Assembly: GCF_000308675.1 (NCBI RefSeq)
Contig: NZ_BAGE01000024.1
Location: 1 to 64,000 of the forward strand
Source: Nocardia paucivorans NBRC 100373
Lineage (GTDB): Bacteria; Actinomycetota; Actinomycetes; Mycobacteriales; Mycobacteriaceae
Direction: 5' to 3'
Length of the DNA stretch: 64,000 nucleotides
A program made the position numbers and the translations under genes. Below are positions 44,220-53,492 of this stretch, piece by piece. How positions within the stretch are numbered: position 1 is the stretch's first letter; the number at the start of each line of letters is the position of its first letter. The notes under the pieces are model-generated. The model had not been told where the DNA came from, ran no database searches, and saw only the letters and a list, made by a program, of their open reading frames with translations.

Positions 44220-44612
44220 TCAGGACATATCCAACACACTCACCGGAACACCGTAGGGCAGGAACCGCACCCGCCGACGTTCATCGGTATTGTCACGATG
44301 CGCGCGCAAGGCCTCGAGTTCGCTCGGGAAAACCTGGTCGACCCGGGCCGCACCGTTGTCATCGATACTGTAGATCGCCCACACCCCACTGCCGGTCTCA
44401 CCGGTGGTCCTTCCCTCGGATTCCGGCGGATGTGACCGATCCGGGGCGAGAAAACGGCCGAGCAGCGACGCCGGCGAACCGCCGCCGGTGGGGTCCATGC
44501 GATCCAGGTATGCGCCGGCTTTCCCGAGCAGGTCCCGCAGACCGGCTTCCGCCTCACGCAGTGCACGTTCGAAATCTTCCGGGTCGATACCGAAAGGCCC
44601 GTTGGTTGGCAT
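44220..44612 (-). CDS. Hypothetical protein
   Basis: A 130-residue soluble protein. The first 40 residues predict one amphipathic helix (PEDFERALREAEAGLRDLLG), then a proline/glycine-rich linker, then a compact C-terminal part (VWAIYSIDDNGAARVDQVFP and ELEALRAHRDNTDERRRVRF) typical of small phage- or actinobacteria-type hypothetical proteins. The ATG has GAGGAG 8 nt upstream, which supports translation. No function can be assigned. Its upstream region carries a 16-nt tandem repeat (44651-44693). Confidence 0.6.
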   Translation of the reverse strand: MPTNGPFGIDPEDFERALREAEAGLRDLLGKAGAYLDRMDPTGGGSPASLLGRFLAPDRSHPPESEGRTTGETGSGVWAIYSIDDNGAARVDQVFPSELEALRAHRDNTDERRRVRFLPYGVPVSVLDMS

Positions 44613-44650
44613 CGCATACGCTCCTCGGGCGACGGTGGACTATCTTCTCG

Positions 44651-44693
44651 GTGTCCTCGCGAATCAGTGTCCTCGCGAATCGGTGTCCTCGCC
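44651..44693. repeat. Short tandem repeat, 16-nt period, 2.7 copies
   Basis: GTGTCCTCGCGAATCA (44651-44666) and GTGTCCTCGCGAATCG (44667-44682) are followed by a partial third copy (44683-44693). It lies between the divergent hypothetical gene and hrpB, so it could influence either promoter or be slippage. Confidence 0.7.
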
Positions 44694-44785
44694 ACACCGA
44701 CCACACCGCCCATGAATCCGGTCGCCCACACATCACAACCGGCCGGATGCTTCCCATGGCGGCCGAGACCGCAGACTGATGGGTT

Positions 44786-47290
44786 GTGAAACTGCCCGAG
44801 CTTCCTGATCTACCGGTCCGTGACGTTCTCGATCACCTCGTCGGGGTATTGGCCGATCGTGGGGCGGCCGTGCTGGTCGCCCCGCCGGGAACGGGGAAAA
44901 CCACCATGGTTCCCTTGGCGCTGGCGGCGGGTACCACGGGGCGGGTGCTCGTGGCCGAGCCGCGACGGTTGGCGGCGCGGGCGGCTGCCGGACGAATGGC
45001 GGCACTGCTGGGCGAGCAGGTGGGAGAAACCGTCGGCTACTCGGTGCGAGGAGATCGTCGAAGCGGTCGACGGACCCGGATCGAGGTCGTCACGTCCGGG
45101 TTGTTGGTGCGCCGGTTACAGGAGGACCCCGAGTTGACGGGGGTCGATACGGTTGTACTCGACGAATGTCACGAACGGCATCTCGACGCGGATCTGCTGT
45201 TGGCGCTGCTGCTGGATGCCCGGGCCGGATTACGGCCCGATCTTCGGGTGCTCGCCACCTCGGCGACCGTGGCGGCCGACCGCCTAGCGACGCTGGTGGG
45301 CGGGGATCACGCGGCGCCGGTGGTGCGGGTGCGAGGTCGGTCCCATCCCGTGGACACGACATACTTCCCCTCGCTGCCCCGGGAACGAATCGAAGCGCAA
45401 GTCGCGCGTGCCACACGAACCGCACTCGCCGAAACCGAGGGCGATGTCCTGGTCTTTCTGCCCGGGATGGCCGAGATCGGGAAAACGACGGCACTGTTGA
45501 CCGATCTGGTCGATGTGGATGTCGTCACCCTGCACGGCCGACTGTCGGCCGCGAAGCAGGACACGGCGTTGCGGCCCGGTCCCCGGCGGCGAGTGGTGCT
45601 GGCCACGGCGGTGGCGGAGTCCAGTCTGACGGTGCCGGGAGTGCGGGCCGTGGTGGATTCGGGCCTCGCCCGCGTCCCGCGTATCGATCGGGCACGGGGA
45701 TTGTCCGGGCTCACCACGGTTCGCGTCTCGGCGGCGGTGGCCGAGCAACGAGCCGGACGGGCCGGACGTGAGGCGCCGGGACGAGTGTGGCGATGCTGGC
45801 CGGAGCACGAGCAGAGCACACTGCCCGCCTACCCGGAACCGGAGATTCGGACGGCGGACCTGACACGGTTGGCCTTGGAATTGGCGTGCTGGGGCACGGC
45901 CGACGGACACGGACTGTCCTGGTGGGATACGCCGCCGGCCGGCGGATTGGCCGCTGGTCGGGAGGTGCTGCGGGCATTGGGGGCCGTGCGCGACGACGGC
46001 GCGGTGACCGACCGGGGACGATGTATGGCCCGGATCGGGCTGCATCCCCGTCTGGCGCGCGCACTGCTCGACGGGGCAGCCGTTGTCGGCGTGCGAACAG
46101 CCGCGGAGGTGGTCGCCCTCCTCGACGACGACACACACCTGTCCACGGTGGATCTCGTGGCCGGTCTCCGGCGGCTGCGGCGCGAACAACCGGTGCGGTG
46201 GCGGCGCGAGGTCGAGCTGTTGGCTCGATCGGTCGAGGAATCGGCCGGTGCCGATGATCCGACCGACGACCCGGCCTATGTTGTCGCATTGGCCTATCCC
46301 GAACGGTTGGCACGCCGACGACGCCCGGATTCGGCGAGCTATCTCATGGCCGGCGGAACCGCGGCCACACTACCGCCCGGCTCCGGAACCGGCGATCCGG
46401 AGTGGCTGGCGGTCGGAGTCGCGACCCGCGATCCCGGCCGCTCCGAGGGGTACATCCGGCTGGCCGCTGCCGCCGATGAACAACTGGCCCGTCGGGCCGC
46501 GTCGAATTTGATCACCACCGTCGAGGAGGTGGATTGGATCGATGGTGATGTGGTGGCCCGACGGGTCGAACGGCTGGGGGCGATCATCTTGTCGGAAAAA
46601 CCCATCCGCGACCCCGATGCAGAATCGATCGGCGCGGCGGTGCGGCGCGGACTGGCCTCGACCGGTCTGGGCCTGCTGCCCTGGAACGCGGAGGCGATCG
46701 CGCTACGCCGGCGCCTGAACTTCCTGCACCGAACCCTCGGCGCCCCCTGGCCGGCAGTCGACGACGAGTCGTTGCTCGCCGCTGCCGATACCTGGCTCGG
46801 TCCCGAACTCGCCACCGTCCGCCGCCGCGCCGATCTCCACGACATCGATACCGAACAGGCCCTGCGCCGCCTGTTGCCGTGGCCGGAGGCCGCTCGGATG
46901 GACGAATTGGCGCCGGAACGCATCACGGTCCCCTCCGGCAGCCGGGTGCGACTCGACTATTCGACCGATCCTCCGGTACTCGCGGTCAAGGTGCAGGAGG
47001 TCTTCGGCTGGACGGATACACCGCGTCTGGCCCACGGTCGCATCCCGATCGTGCTGCATCTACTCTCCCCTGCCCAACGTCCGGTCGCGGTCACCGCGGA
47101 CCTCACCTCCTTCTGGCGCACCGGCTGGCCGCAGGTTCGCGCCGAGCTTCGGGGGCGCTATCCCAAACACGCCTGGCCGGAGGACCCCACCACCGTGCCC
47201 GCCCACCGGGGTACCGCCCGCAACGCGGGCCGTGTCGCTCCGGGATCGGCGCGTCGACCCGATGGGTCGGATACCCGCCCGGGTCGGTGA
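44786..47290 (+). CDS. hrpB: ATP-dependent RNA helicase HrpB
   Basis: An 834-residue DEAH/DExH-box helicase. Motif I is APPGTGKTT (about residues 32-40), motif II is DECHERH (about 126-132), motif III SAT follows near 158, and motif VI QRAGRAGRE is near 320. The C-terminal HrpB-specific domain (about 560-820) contains LPWPEAARMDELAPERITVP. The start is a GTG at 44786; no strong ribosome site is seen. The last 40 residues are basic and low-complexity. It is a conserved, non-essential bacterial helicase of unclear RNA target and is unrelated to the metabolic clusters around it. Confidence 0.92.
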   Translation: MKLPELPDLPVRDVLDHLVGVLADRGAAVLVAPPGTGKTTMVPLALAAGTTGRVLVAEPRRLAARAAAGRMAALLGEQVGETVGYSVRGDRRSGRRTRIEVVTSGLLVRRLQEDPELTGVDTVVLDECHERHLDADLLLALLLDARAGLRPDLRVLATSATVAADRLATLVGGDHAAPVVRVRGRSHPVDTTYFPSLPRERIEAQVARATRTALAETEGDVLVFLPGMAEIGKTTALLTDLVDVDVVTLHGRLSAAKQDTALRPGPRRRVVLATAVAESSLTVPGVRAVVDSGLARVPRIDRARGLSGLTTVRVSAAVAEQRAGRAGREAPGRVWRCWPEHEQSTLPAYPEPEIRTADLTRLALELACWGTADGHGLSWWDTPPAGGLAAGREVLRALGAVRDDGAVTDRGRCMARIGLHPRLARALLDGAAVVGVRTAAEVVALLDDDTHLSTVDLVAGLRRLRREQPVRWRREVELLARSVEESAGADDPTDDPAYVVALAYPERLARRRRPDSASYLMAGGTAATLPPGSGTGDPEWLAVGVATRDPGRSEGYIRLAAAADEQLARRAASNLITTVEEVDWIDGDVVARRVERLGAIILSEKPIRDPDAESIGAAVRRGLASTGLGLLPWNAEAIALRRRLNFLHRTLGAPWPAVDDESLLAAADTWLGPELATVRRRADLHDIDTEQALRRLLPWPEAARMDELAPERITVPSGSRVRLDYSTDPPVLAVKVQEVFGWTDTPRLAHGRIPIVLHLLSPAQRPVAVTADLTSFWRTGWPQVRAELRGRYPKHAWPEDPTTVPAHRGTARNAGRVAPGSARRPDGSDTRPGR

Positions 47291-47491
47291 CCGCTACGGC
47301 CTCGGGTGAGCGGTCCGCGTCGTCCGGTGCGTTCCACGCTCTTTCGGCGCGGTCCGCGGTCACACGGCCGACGAGCCGAGATCGGGCGACCGGCCGAGAA
47401 CAGCGGGATAATTGCACTGCGGTTGCTCGTGCGCGCAGACTCGACGCCGGGCACTATCCGGCTCGGCTCGAACAGGAAGGCCAGGGTGAGG

Positions 47492-48451
47492 ATGTATCGC
47501 ACGCTCGTATTCGTCACAGCCCTACTGCTCGCCGTGGCGGGCTGCGGTGACGATACCGACGACCGGATCGGCGAAACCCGGTCACCGGTGGCCTCCGGCC
47601 CCCCACCGGAATTCTGGTCGGCACCCGCCGACACGCCGGAACGGCGCGCGGCCGTCGCCCAGGCCACCCGCGAAATCGACGTCTGCGCATTACTACCTCG
47701 CGACACCCTTACCGGTCTCGACCTCGGCGAAATCCGAAGCGTGACGGTCGGCCTGAACTCGTGCCGGGCCGCTCTCGGCCGCGCGGCCGCACGCGAAACC
47801 GCCACCTTGACCTGGCATACGACCTCGCTACCGACGTTGACCCCGGGCCGCGGTGTCCACAAACAATTGGGTGATGTGGACGTCCTGCTGGTCTCCGCAC
47901 GCGACAACGATCCCCGTTCCTGTGGCGCGACGGCCCGCTTCCCGGCGGGTGCCGCGTTCTACCTCGATCTCTCGGTTCCGGACCGCGATTCGTGCGAGAT
48001 AGCCGACCGGTTGCTTCCCGGAATGCTCGAGCGTTGGCGACAGTCACCGGCCCAGGGCACCTCACCCGATACCGTCGCCACGGCGCTACTCGGTGCCGAC
48101 CCGTGCGCGGTGCGTACCCGGCTGACCGGCACCGTGGATGCCGATCGGCGCGGACTCAACCAATGCCTGTTCGACTATCGTGGCGAAACCGTCACGGTGA
48201 GCTACGAATACCGTGTGCTCGAGCAGGTGACGGCCCGGGGCACCGAGGAGAAGATCGCCGATCGCACCGTGTTCCGCTCCACCTCGCTATACGACAACAG
48301 CATCCCGATCTACTCGGCCGTCGTCGGACCCGAACTACCCCTCGACAGCACGGATCTCATTCCGCACGTACCGGTCGTCGAAGTAACCTCGGCCACCGAT
48401 GACGTCGCCCGACAGGTGATGTCGGAGGTTTTGGCCCTCTTCCCACGGTGA
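47492..48451 (+). CDS. DUF3558-type lipoprotein
   Basis: A 319-residue lipoprotein. The signal peptide ends in the lipobox LAVAGC, so Cys17 would be lipidated and the protein tethered outside the membrane. Two tandem halves each contain a DUF3558-like element (DVCALLPRDTLTGLDLG with LNSC near 95, and ADPCAVRTRLTG with LNQC near 230). Such lipoproteins are abundant in Nocardia and Mycobacterium and their role is unknown. The ATG at 47492 is preferred for the signal peptide; a GTG two codons earlier is possible. It starts about 200 nt after hrpB, in the same direction. Confidence 0.78.
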   Translation: MYRTLVFVTALLLAVAGCGDDTDDRIGETRSPVASGPPPEFWSAPADTPERRAAVAQATREIDVCALLPRDTLTGLDLGEIRSVTVGLNSCRAALGRAAARETATLTWHTTSLPTLTPGRGVHKQLGDVDVLLVSARDNDPRSCGATARFPAGAAFYLDLSVPDRDSCEIADRLLPGMLERWRQSPAQGTSPDTVATALLGADPCAVRTRLTGTVDADRRGLNQCLFDYRGETVTVSYEYRVLEQVTARGTEEKIADRTVFRSTSLYDNSIPIYSAVVGPELPLDSTDLIPHVPVVEVTSATDDVARQVMSEVLALFPR

Positions 48452-48577
48452 ACGGTTCGCGGCAGACCCGCCGCATGACGCGAGCCGGCCGTATATGTAC
48501 TGTCCGAATTCCAGTAGCACAACACAATTCGTGAGGGCGACGCCGCATCGGTGGGTCGTCGGGGAGGTATCGGTCGT

Positions 48578-49201
48578 ATGTACCCAGATCGGCAGTCGTA
48601 TTCGGAACAGCCTCCGCAGGGGTACCCGACCCAACCACCACAGGGGAACTGGGGGCAGGGACAATTCGAGGTATCGGCGCCCGGACCGATCGAGGTCACC
48701 CACCTCTCGGATCAGGCCACCGGACGCGCCCTCAGCCGGGTGACCGCTCTGATGACCTGGCGGCTGCCCGCCCTGTGGATATTCGTGATGGTGCTACCCG
48801 TCCTGGTATTGCTTCGCGGTACCTTCCGGTTGCTGACCAGGAAGCCGGATACGACGGTCGACCCCTCCGAGATCTTCGGCGCGTTCTTCGTGGTCCTGGT
48901 CTTCGAGCTGGTGATCCTGGTACTGGTCACCGGATGGACGATGGTGCGCGGTAATCCGAATGTCCGCCGGTACTCCCAACCGGGCACCCAGATGTGGGCC
49001 CGGTACACGCACGACGCATTACACCTGCGGTTGCCCCACACCGCCGACATACATCTGCCGTACCCCCACATCAAACGGCTCTATCTGTTCCGGGACGTGG
49101 TGTACCTGCGCAAGAACGACGGAAAGAACTTCGCACTCCCCCGTACCCTCGCCCCGAAGGCCGCGCTGTCGCTCATGCGAGACGCCGGGGTGCGAATCTG
49201 A
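48578..49201 (+). CDS. Hypothetical membrane protein with two transmembrane helices
   Basis: A 207-residue protein. A Pro/Gln-rich N-terminus (about 1-35) precedes two hydrophobic helices (LWIFVMVLPVLVLLRG near 68-83 and FFVVLVFELVILVLVTGW near 102-119). The C-terminal 80 residues form a beta-rich, YcxB-like domain (HLPYPHIKRLYLFRDVVYLR) that probably faces the cytoplasm. The ATG at 48578 has GGGAGG about 10 nt upstream; an earlier GTG is less suitable. A strong bidirectional hairpin follows its stop. Its function is unknown. Confidence 0.7.
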   Translation: MYPDRQSYSEQPPQGYPTQPPQGNWGQGQFEVSAPGPIEVTHLSDQATGRALSRVTALMTWRLPALWIFVMVLPVLVLLRGTFRLLTRKPDTTVDPSEIFGAFFVVLVFELVILVLVTGWTMVRGNPNVRRYSQPGTQMWARYTHDALHLRLPHTADIHLPYPHIKRLYLFRDVVYLRKNDGKNFALPRTLAPKAALSLMRDAGVRI

Positions 49202-49215
49202 GTACGACCCGTATC

Positions 49216-49259
49216 GCCGTATCGGCCGGAGCGGGTGAAACCGATCCGGCCGATACGGC
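49216..49259. terminator. Bidirectional hairpin terminator
   Basis: Perfect 15-bp arms (49216-49230 and 49245-49259) with a 14-nt loop sit exactly between two convergent genes ending at 49201 and 49265. Confidence 0.75.
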
Positions 49260-49264
49260 ACGGT

Positions 49265-50131
49265 TCATCGGCCCCGCTGCGAAGCGGCCGCTGTTTCGTC
49301 GAGCTGCGCGAGGGTCAGCCGGTGTCGGGGCGGGTGGCGCAGAACCGTCGTCGTATGAACCCGGTTGTGCCCGTCGACGTGCAGTAGTTCCCCGGGAGCC
49401 AACAATCGCCACCCCGGGTCCTCATCGGTGCGTTCACTGGCCACTACCACCGCGGGCAGATCGGCCAGGTCGGCACTACGCGTGCGGATCCCCGCGCGGC
49501 CCGCGTGATCGAGATACCGTCCCCCGCGCGATCCACCGGCCGCGCGTTCCAATACGAACAGATCGTGGGTGTCCGGATAGCGCAGCGCCCACAGATCGGT
49601 GGCGGTGGTCAACACCAGATTCAGGGCATAGACGGGCAGCCGGTCCGCGAGCCATCGGACGGCGTCGACGATACCCGCGGTGATATCGCCGGCGTGCCGA
49701 TCGATACGTTGGGTGATCAGCGCGAAGAACCGTTCGGAGTCGGTGTCGCCGTGTACGAGGTCGCCGTGGTCACCGAGTTCGGCGTCGAGTTCGTCGAGTC
49801 CGCCCAGCACGCCGTTGTGGGCGAACAGGCGGCCGCGTTGTTCGAAGGGATGGGTGTTGCGCAGTTCCCGATCACCGGTGGAGGCGTAGCGGAGGTGCGC
49901 CACGAAGGTCGCCGATTCCCGTTCCCGTGCCTCACGGGCGAACCGGGCGTCCTCGTACGCGGCAATCGGTTGCTTCTCCACCCGCGCGGACCCGTGCGCG
50001 GTGAACGTGCCCAGGCCGACGCCGTCGGGCATACGCCGACTCTGTTCCGACAGACTGTCCGGCGCGTCCAACAACCAGAATGTGGCCCGCACCCGCCGCG
50101 GCGCGGCCGATAGTCCGAACAAGCGACACAT
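49265..50131 (-). CDS. Class II glutamine amidotransferase (EgtC-like)
   Basis: A 288-residue Ntn-type amidohydrolase. Met is followed directly by the nucleophile Cys2 (MCRLFGLSA), and the glutamine-binding blocks are present (VAHLRYASTGDRELRNTHPF near 85-104, and FAHNGVLGGLDELDAELG). Family members include EgtC of ergothioneine synthesis and stand-alone amidotransferases of unknown substrate. No other ergothioneine genes are nearby, so I do not assign egtC. The ATG at 50131 is fixed by the catalytic Cys2 and GAGGAG 4 nt upstream. It is divergent from the NmrA-like gene across 196 nt. Confidence 0.85.
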   Translation of the reverse strand: MCRLFGLSAAPRRVRATFWLLDAPDSLSEQSRRMPDGVGLGTFTAHGSARVEKQPIAAYEDARFAREARERESATFVAHLRYASTGDRELRNTHPFEQRGRLFAHNGVLGGLDELDAELGDHGDLVHGDTDSERFFALITQRIDRHAGDITAGIVDAVRWLADRLPVYALNLVLTTATDLWALRYPDTHDLFVLERAAGGSRGGRYLDHAGRAGIRTRSADLADLPAVVVASERTDEDPGWRLLAPGELLHVDGHNRVHTTTVLRHPPRHRLTLAQLDETAAASQRGR

Positions 50132-50327
50132 GGCACTCCTCGATCGGGCCTCGTCCCACTGTCGCGGGTCGCCGACCGACGGGACTCGGTGCGGACCCAC
50201 CCCATGATTGAACACCCACCACGTGGGCAATCGACGGATATGACAGCGCGGTCCACCGGTGTCGACCCGAGGGATCGATAGCGGCCGCGGTGCGGTGCCG
50301 AGCTGATACCTGGAGACAGGAGACGGT

Positions 50328-51812
50328 ATGCGTTGCGTCGTATTCGGAGCCACCGGTTATATCGGCGCGCGGCTGGTGCCGGAGTTGTTGCGCGCGAACC
50401 ATTCGGTTCGCGTCGTCGCCCGCACCCCGGCCAAACTCGCCGATGTGCCGTGGCGGGATCGAGTCGAGATCGTGCGCGGTGATGTGACGGTCTCCGACGA
50501 GGTACGTTCGGCTCTGGCCGATCAGGACGTGGTGTACTACCTGGTGCACTCGCTGACCCGAACGGATTTCGACGAAGTGGATCGCCGGGCCGCGACAGTG
50601 GTGGCCGAGCAGGCGGCGGCGACCGGTATTCGCCGGATCGTGTACCTGGGCGGTATCGTTCCGAGCGGGCAGCGGCTGTCCCGGCACCTGGCCTCCCGCG
50701 CCGAGGTCGGTCGTATCCTGCTCGACGGTCCGGTACCGGCGATCGCATTACAGGCCGCTGTGATCATCGGGGCCGGTTCGGCCAGTTTCGAGATGCTGCG
50801 CTACCTCACCGAGCGGCTGCCGGCCATGGTCACTCCCCGCTGGGTGCACAACCGTATCCAGCCGATCGCGGTACGCGATGTGCTGTACTACCTCACCCGG
50901 GCCGCGGAATTGGCTCCCGATGTGCGCGGCGCGTTCGATATCGGTGGTCCCGAAGTGCTGACCTATGCGCAGATGATGCGGGGCTATGCGGAGGTCGCGG
51001 AGCTACCGCGGCGAGTGATCGTCCCGGTGCCGGTGTTGACCCCCTGGCTGTCGGCCCAATGGATCAATCTGGTCACCCCGGTGCCGAAATCGATCGCCGT
51101 TCCCTTGATGGAGTCACTGGTCAACGACGTGGTGTGCCGCGATCACGCCATCGGTGCGCACATTCCCGACCCGCCGGGCGGCACGCTCGACTATCGGAGC
51201 GCCCTGAAACTCGCCCTGGCGCGGTCCCGCGATCCGGAGCTCCCTTCCCGATGGCCGGATGTCGACCTGGATGGCCGCGAACCGTCCGCTCCCCAGCCCA
51301 CCGATCCCGTGTGGGCGGGCGGCACGCTGTACCAGGAGCTTCACGAGCGTCGCACCGATGCCGAACCCGAGTCGCTGTGGACGGTACTCGAGTCGCTCGG
51401 TGAACACGGTCGGTACTCGTTTCCGCCGACCCGGTGGTTACGCGGATGGATGAAGTGGAACGCCCGCGACGCGGGACCGCTACACGGCAGGTCACATCCA
51501 CCGCGCGCGAGCAGATGGGCAGGCCGATGGCGGGTCGAACGACTCGAGCCCCCACGGGTGCTGCTTCGCGCCGAGGCACGGCGCCCCGGACGAACATGGT
51601 TGGAACTGAAGGCGGTACGAGACGAGCAGAGAACGATATATCGGCAGCGTATGGTGTTCGAACCGCACGGGCTGGCGGGACAGCTGTACTGGAGGGCGAC
51701 CGCACCGTATCGCGCACTCGTATTCGAGGGCATGGCACGCGCCGTCGTCGATACCGCCGAGGCAGATCACGGGGTATCCGGCGACCGGGAAAACCGGATA
51801 GCGCACCCGTAA
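50328..51812 (+). CDS. NAD(P)-binding NmrA/SDR-like protein with C-terminal DUF2867
   Basis: A 494-residue protein. The N-terminal Rossmann fold (VVFGATGYIGARLVPELL, about residues 4-21) resembles atypical short-chain dehydrogenases; no YxxxK catalytic pair is obvious. The C-terminal 150 residues match DUF2867 (SLWTVLESLGEHGRYSF near 345, WRVERLEPPRVLLRAEAR near 404, then FEPHGLAGQLYWRATAPYRA). The DUF2867 part looks slightly shortened around 390-405. The ATG has GGAGACGGT before it. This fusion is common in actinobacteria, where its role is unclear, perhaps redox sensing or lipid-linked sugar metabolism. A hairpin at 51832-51869 ends the transcript. Confidence 0.82.
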   Translation: MRCVVFGATGYIGARLVPELLRANHSVRVVARTPAKLADVPWRDRVEIVRGDVTVSDEVRSALADQDVVYYLVHSLTRTDFDEVDRRAATVVAEQAAATGIRRIVYLGGIVPSGQRLSRHLASRAEVGRILLDGPVPAIALQAAVIIGAGSASFEMLRYLTERLPAMVTPRWVHNRIQPIAVRDVLYYLTRAAELAPDVRGAFDIGGPEVLTYAQMMRGYAEVAELPRRVIVPVPVLTPWLSAQWINLVTPVPKSIAVPLMESLVNDVVCRDHAIGAHIPDPPGGTLDYRSALKLALARSRDPELPSRWPDVDLDGREPSAPQPTDPVWAGGTLYQELHERRTDAEPESLWTVLESLGEHGRYSFPPTRWLRGWMKWNARDAGPLHGRSHPPRASRWAGRWRVERLEPPRVLLRAEARRPGRTWLELKAVRDEQRTIYRQRMVFEPHGLAGQLYWRATAPYRALVFEGMARAVVDTAEADHGVSGDRENRIAHP

Positions 51813-51831
51813 AGGAAGCCGAGGAACCGCG

Positions 51832-51869
51832 GCGTGGCTGCCGGTCACCGGGGCGACCGGCAGCCACGC
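51832..51869. terminator. Bidirectional hairpin terminator
   Basis: Perfect 15-bp arms (51832-51846 and 51855-51869) with an 8-nt loop lie between the convergent DUF2867 and lipase genes. Confidence 0.75.
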
Positions 51870-51919
51870 GGACCCGAGCATCGGACCATAGCGCGGCACC
51901 CGCACGAAGTGCCGAGTCG

Positions 51920-53122
51920 TCAGCAGGTGACGGGTGCGGGTTCGCCGCGGACCCGGCCCTCGAGCCAGTGCAGCATCGCGGGGGCACCGGCAACCGCGGC
52001 GGTCAAATGCTCCAGCGCGGGAACCTGCACCGCCTGCACTCGCGCCCCGCCCGCACACCAGCGCCGGTTGGTGTTATCGATCGCCTGGATCGGGATCAGT
52101 GGGTCGGACGGTGAATGCCATTCGAATATCGGTGTCTGCGGAATACCGCCGTAGAGCTCCACACTGTTCTCCTCCACCACGGACCAGGCCTCGGGCTGGT
52201 CGAAAACGGCTGGGCCCGAAGCCAACTCGTGCGCCCTGCCACCGGTGCCGACGGCGAGGATATCGTTGGTGCAACTATTGGCCATGGCGTCACGAAGCGC
52301 GCGACCGCGCTTGTTGAGGTTCGGACCGACCGAGACCCGATCCGGATACTCCCGTTCCAGGCCGATGGCCGCCGCCATCGCCAACCCGAAAGCCGGGTGG
52401 GGATCGTTGCCCAGCCCTCGCGCAATCGATACCAGGTTCATCGGAGCTCCGCCGATGGCCGCGCCGGCGAGTCGCAACTCGGGTGCGTAGGACGGCTGCA
52501 GCGCGGCCGCCCATGCCGTGGCCAGACCGCCCCCGGAGTAGCCGGCCAGTACCGCCGGACTGTCCGCGAGTGCGAGTTCGGGTACTCGTTTCAATGCCCG
52601 GACACCGTCCAGGGTGATCTGGCCGCCCAGACGTCCGGCGCCGAAGGCGAATTGTGGTCCGAGGTGATCCGGTAATGCCACGCTCCAACCCTGTTGCAAC
52701 AACATACCCAGCATCGGCAGGGATGTCGCCAGATTCGGATCGGCATCGTAGAGCTTGTGCGATATCGCGCAGCCGGTGCCCAGCGAATTGATGAAATGCT
52801 GGTAGGACAGCAACGGTGCACCGGGGCGATGACCTGCGGGGGTGACGATCGTGGTGGTGGCCGCGATCGGCGCGCCCCGCGAGTTGGTGGAACGGAACTT
52901 GACCAGCCGAACCGTGGCACCGGGGAAGACGAGCAACGGTGGCATGACCCGCACATCGAGCACATCACCCGGTCGGTGCGCCGCCAGATCGGCCGGGGCG
53001 GCGTAGAACGGGTCCGGATCGGGGCGGGGATATATCGGCTCGGCGGTCGCCGTCGTCGCCATCAGCAACGTGCATGCCATACCACCGAGCACACCCAGAA
53101 AACGCAGAATGGGACGTGTCAC
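51920..53122 (-). CDS. Secreted triacylglycerol lipase (LIP family)
   Basis: A 400-residue exported lipase of the Candida-type secretory LIP family, widespread in Nocardia and Rhodococcus. A signal peptide (MTRPILRFLGVLGGMACTLL, cut near TATAEP) leads into the hydrolase. The nucleophile elbow reads AGYSGGGLATAWAA (about 191-204), the acid is in SPSDPLIPI (about 332-340), and the His is in EHLTAA near 370. The GTG at 53122 is supported by GGAGG 8 nt upstream; the longer frame is unsupported. It would hydrolyse acylglycerols or long-chain esters outside the cell. It is divergent from the crotonase operon. Confidence 0.85.
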   Translation of the reverse strand: MTRPILRFLGVLGGMACTLLMATTATAEPIYPRPDPDPFYAAPADLAAHRPGDVLDVRVMPPLLVFPGATVRLVKFRSTNSRGAPIAATTTIVTPAGHRPGAPLLSYQHFINSLGTGCAISHKLYDADPNLATSLPMLGMLLQQGWSVALPDHLGPQFAFGAGRLGGQITLDGVRALKRVPELALADSPAVLAGYSGGGLATAWAAALQPSYAPELRLAGAAIGGAPMNLVSIARGLGNDPHPAFGLAMAAAIGLEREYPDRVSVGPNLNKRGRALRDAMANSCTNDILAVGTGGRAHELASGPAVFDQPEAWSVVEENSVELYGGIPQTPIFEWHSPSDPLIPIQAIDNTNRRWCAGGARVQAVQVPALEHLTAAVAGAPAMLHWLEGRVRGEPAPVTC

Positions 53123-53430
53123 GATCTTGACCTCCGGGGAGTTCGCCGCATGCGTCGGTCGATTCGCAGCTATAACAGTCCGCTCCGCCCGATAAACCAT
53201 CACGCCACACCGAAGCGAGACCGTATCGAGTGAAAAACGAATTCCCGCCCGAAGTCGACGCGTGCTCACCGCTTCCTCGGGAGGGACCTCCATGCAGAAA
53301 ATGGATACCGGTTCGTCGGTGTGTCCCACCCGGGATCGGCATCCCGCTCCGGAATCTCCTCCACTCGATCGGACACGGGCGCCGGCCGCCCGCATCCGCC
53401 GGACCGGCGCCGGCACATGGACAACTTTCA

Positions 53431-53454
53431 TTGACAGTCCATACGGACTGTGAA
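53431..53454. promoter_or_regulatory. Palindrome overlapping a TTGACA box, probable TetR operator
   Basis: TTGACAGTCC (53431-53440) and GGACTGTGAA (53445-53454) form a nearly perfect inverted repeat with a 4-nt spacer. The left arm begins with a consensus -35 box. It lies 39 nt before the crotonase start. The TetR gene in the same operon is the likely binder. Confidence 0.55.
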
Positions 53455-53492
53455 AGTGTGCTCCACGGCACCGCCGCACGATTGGGGTACAC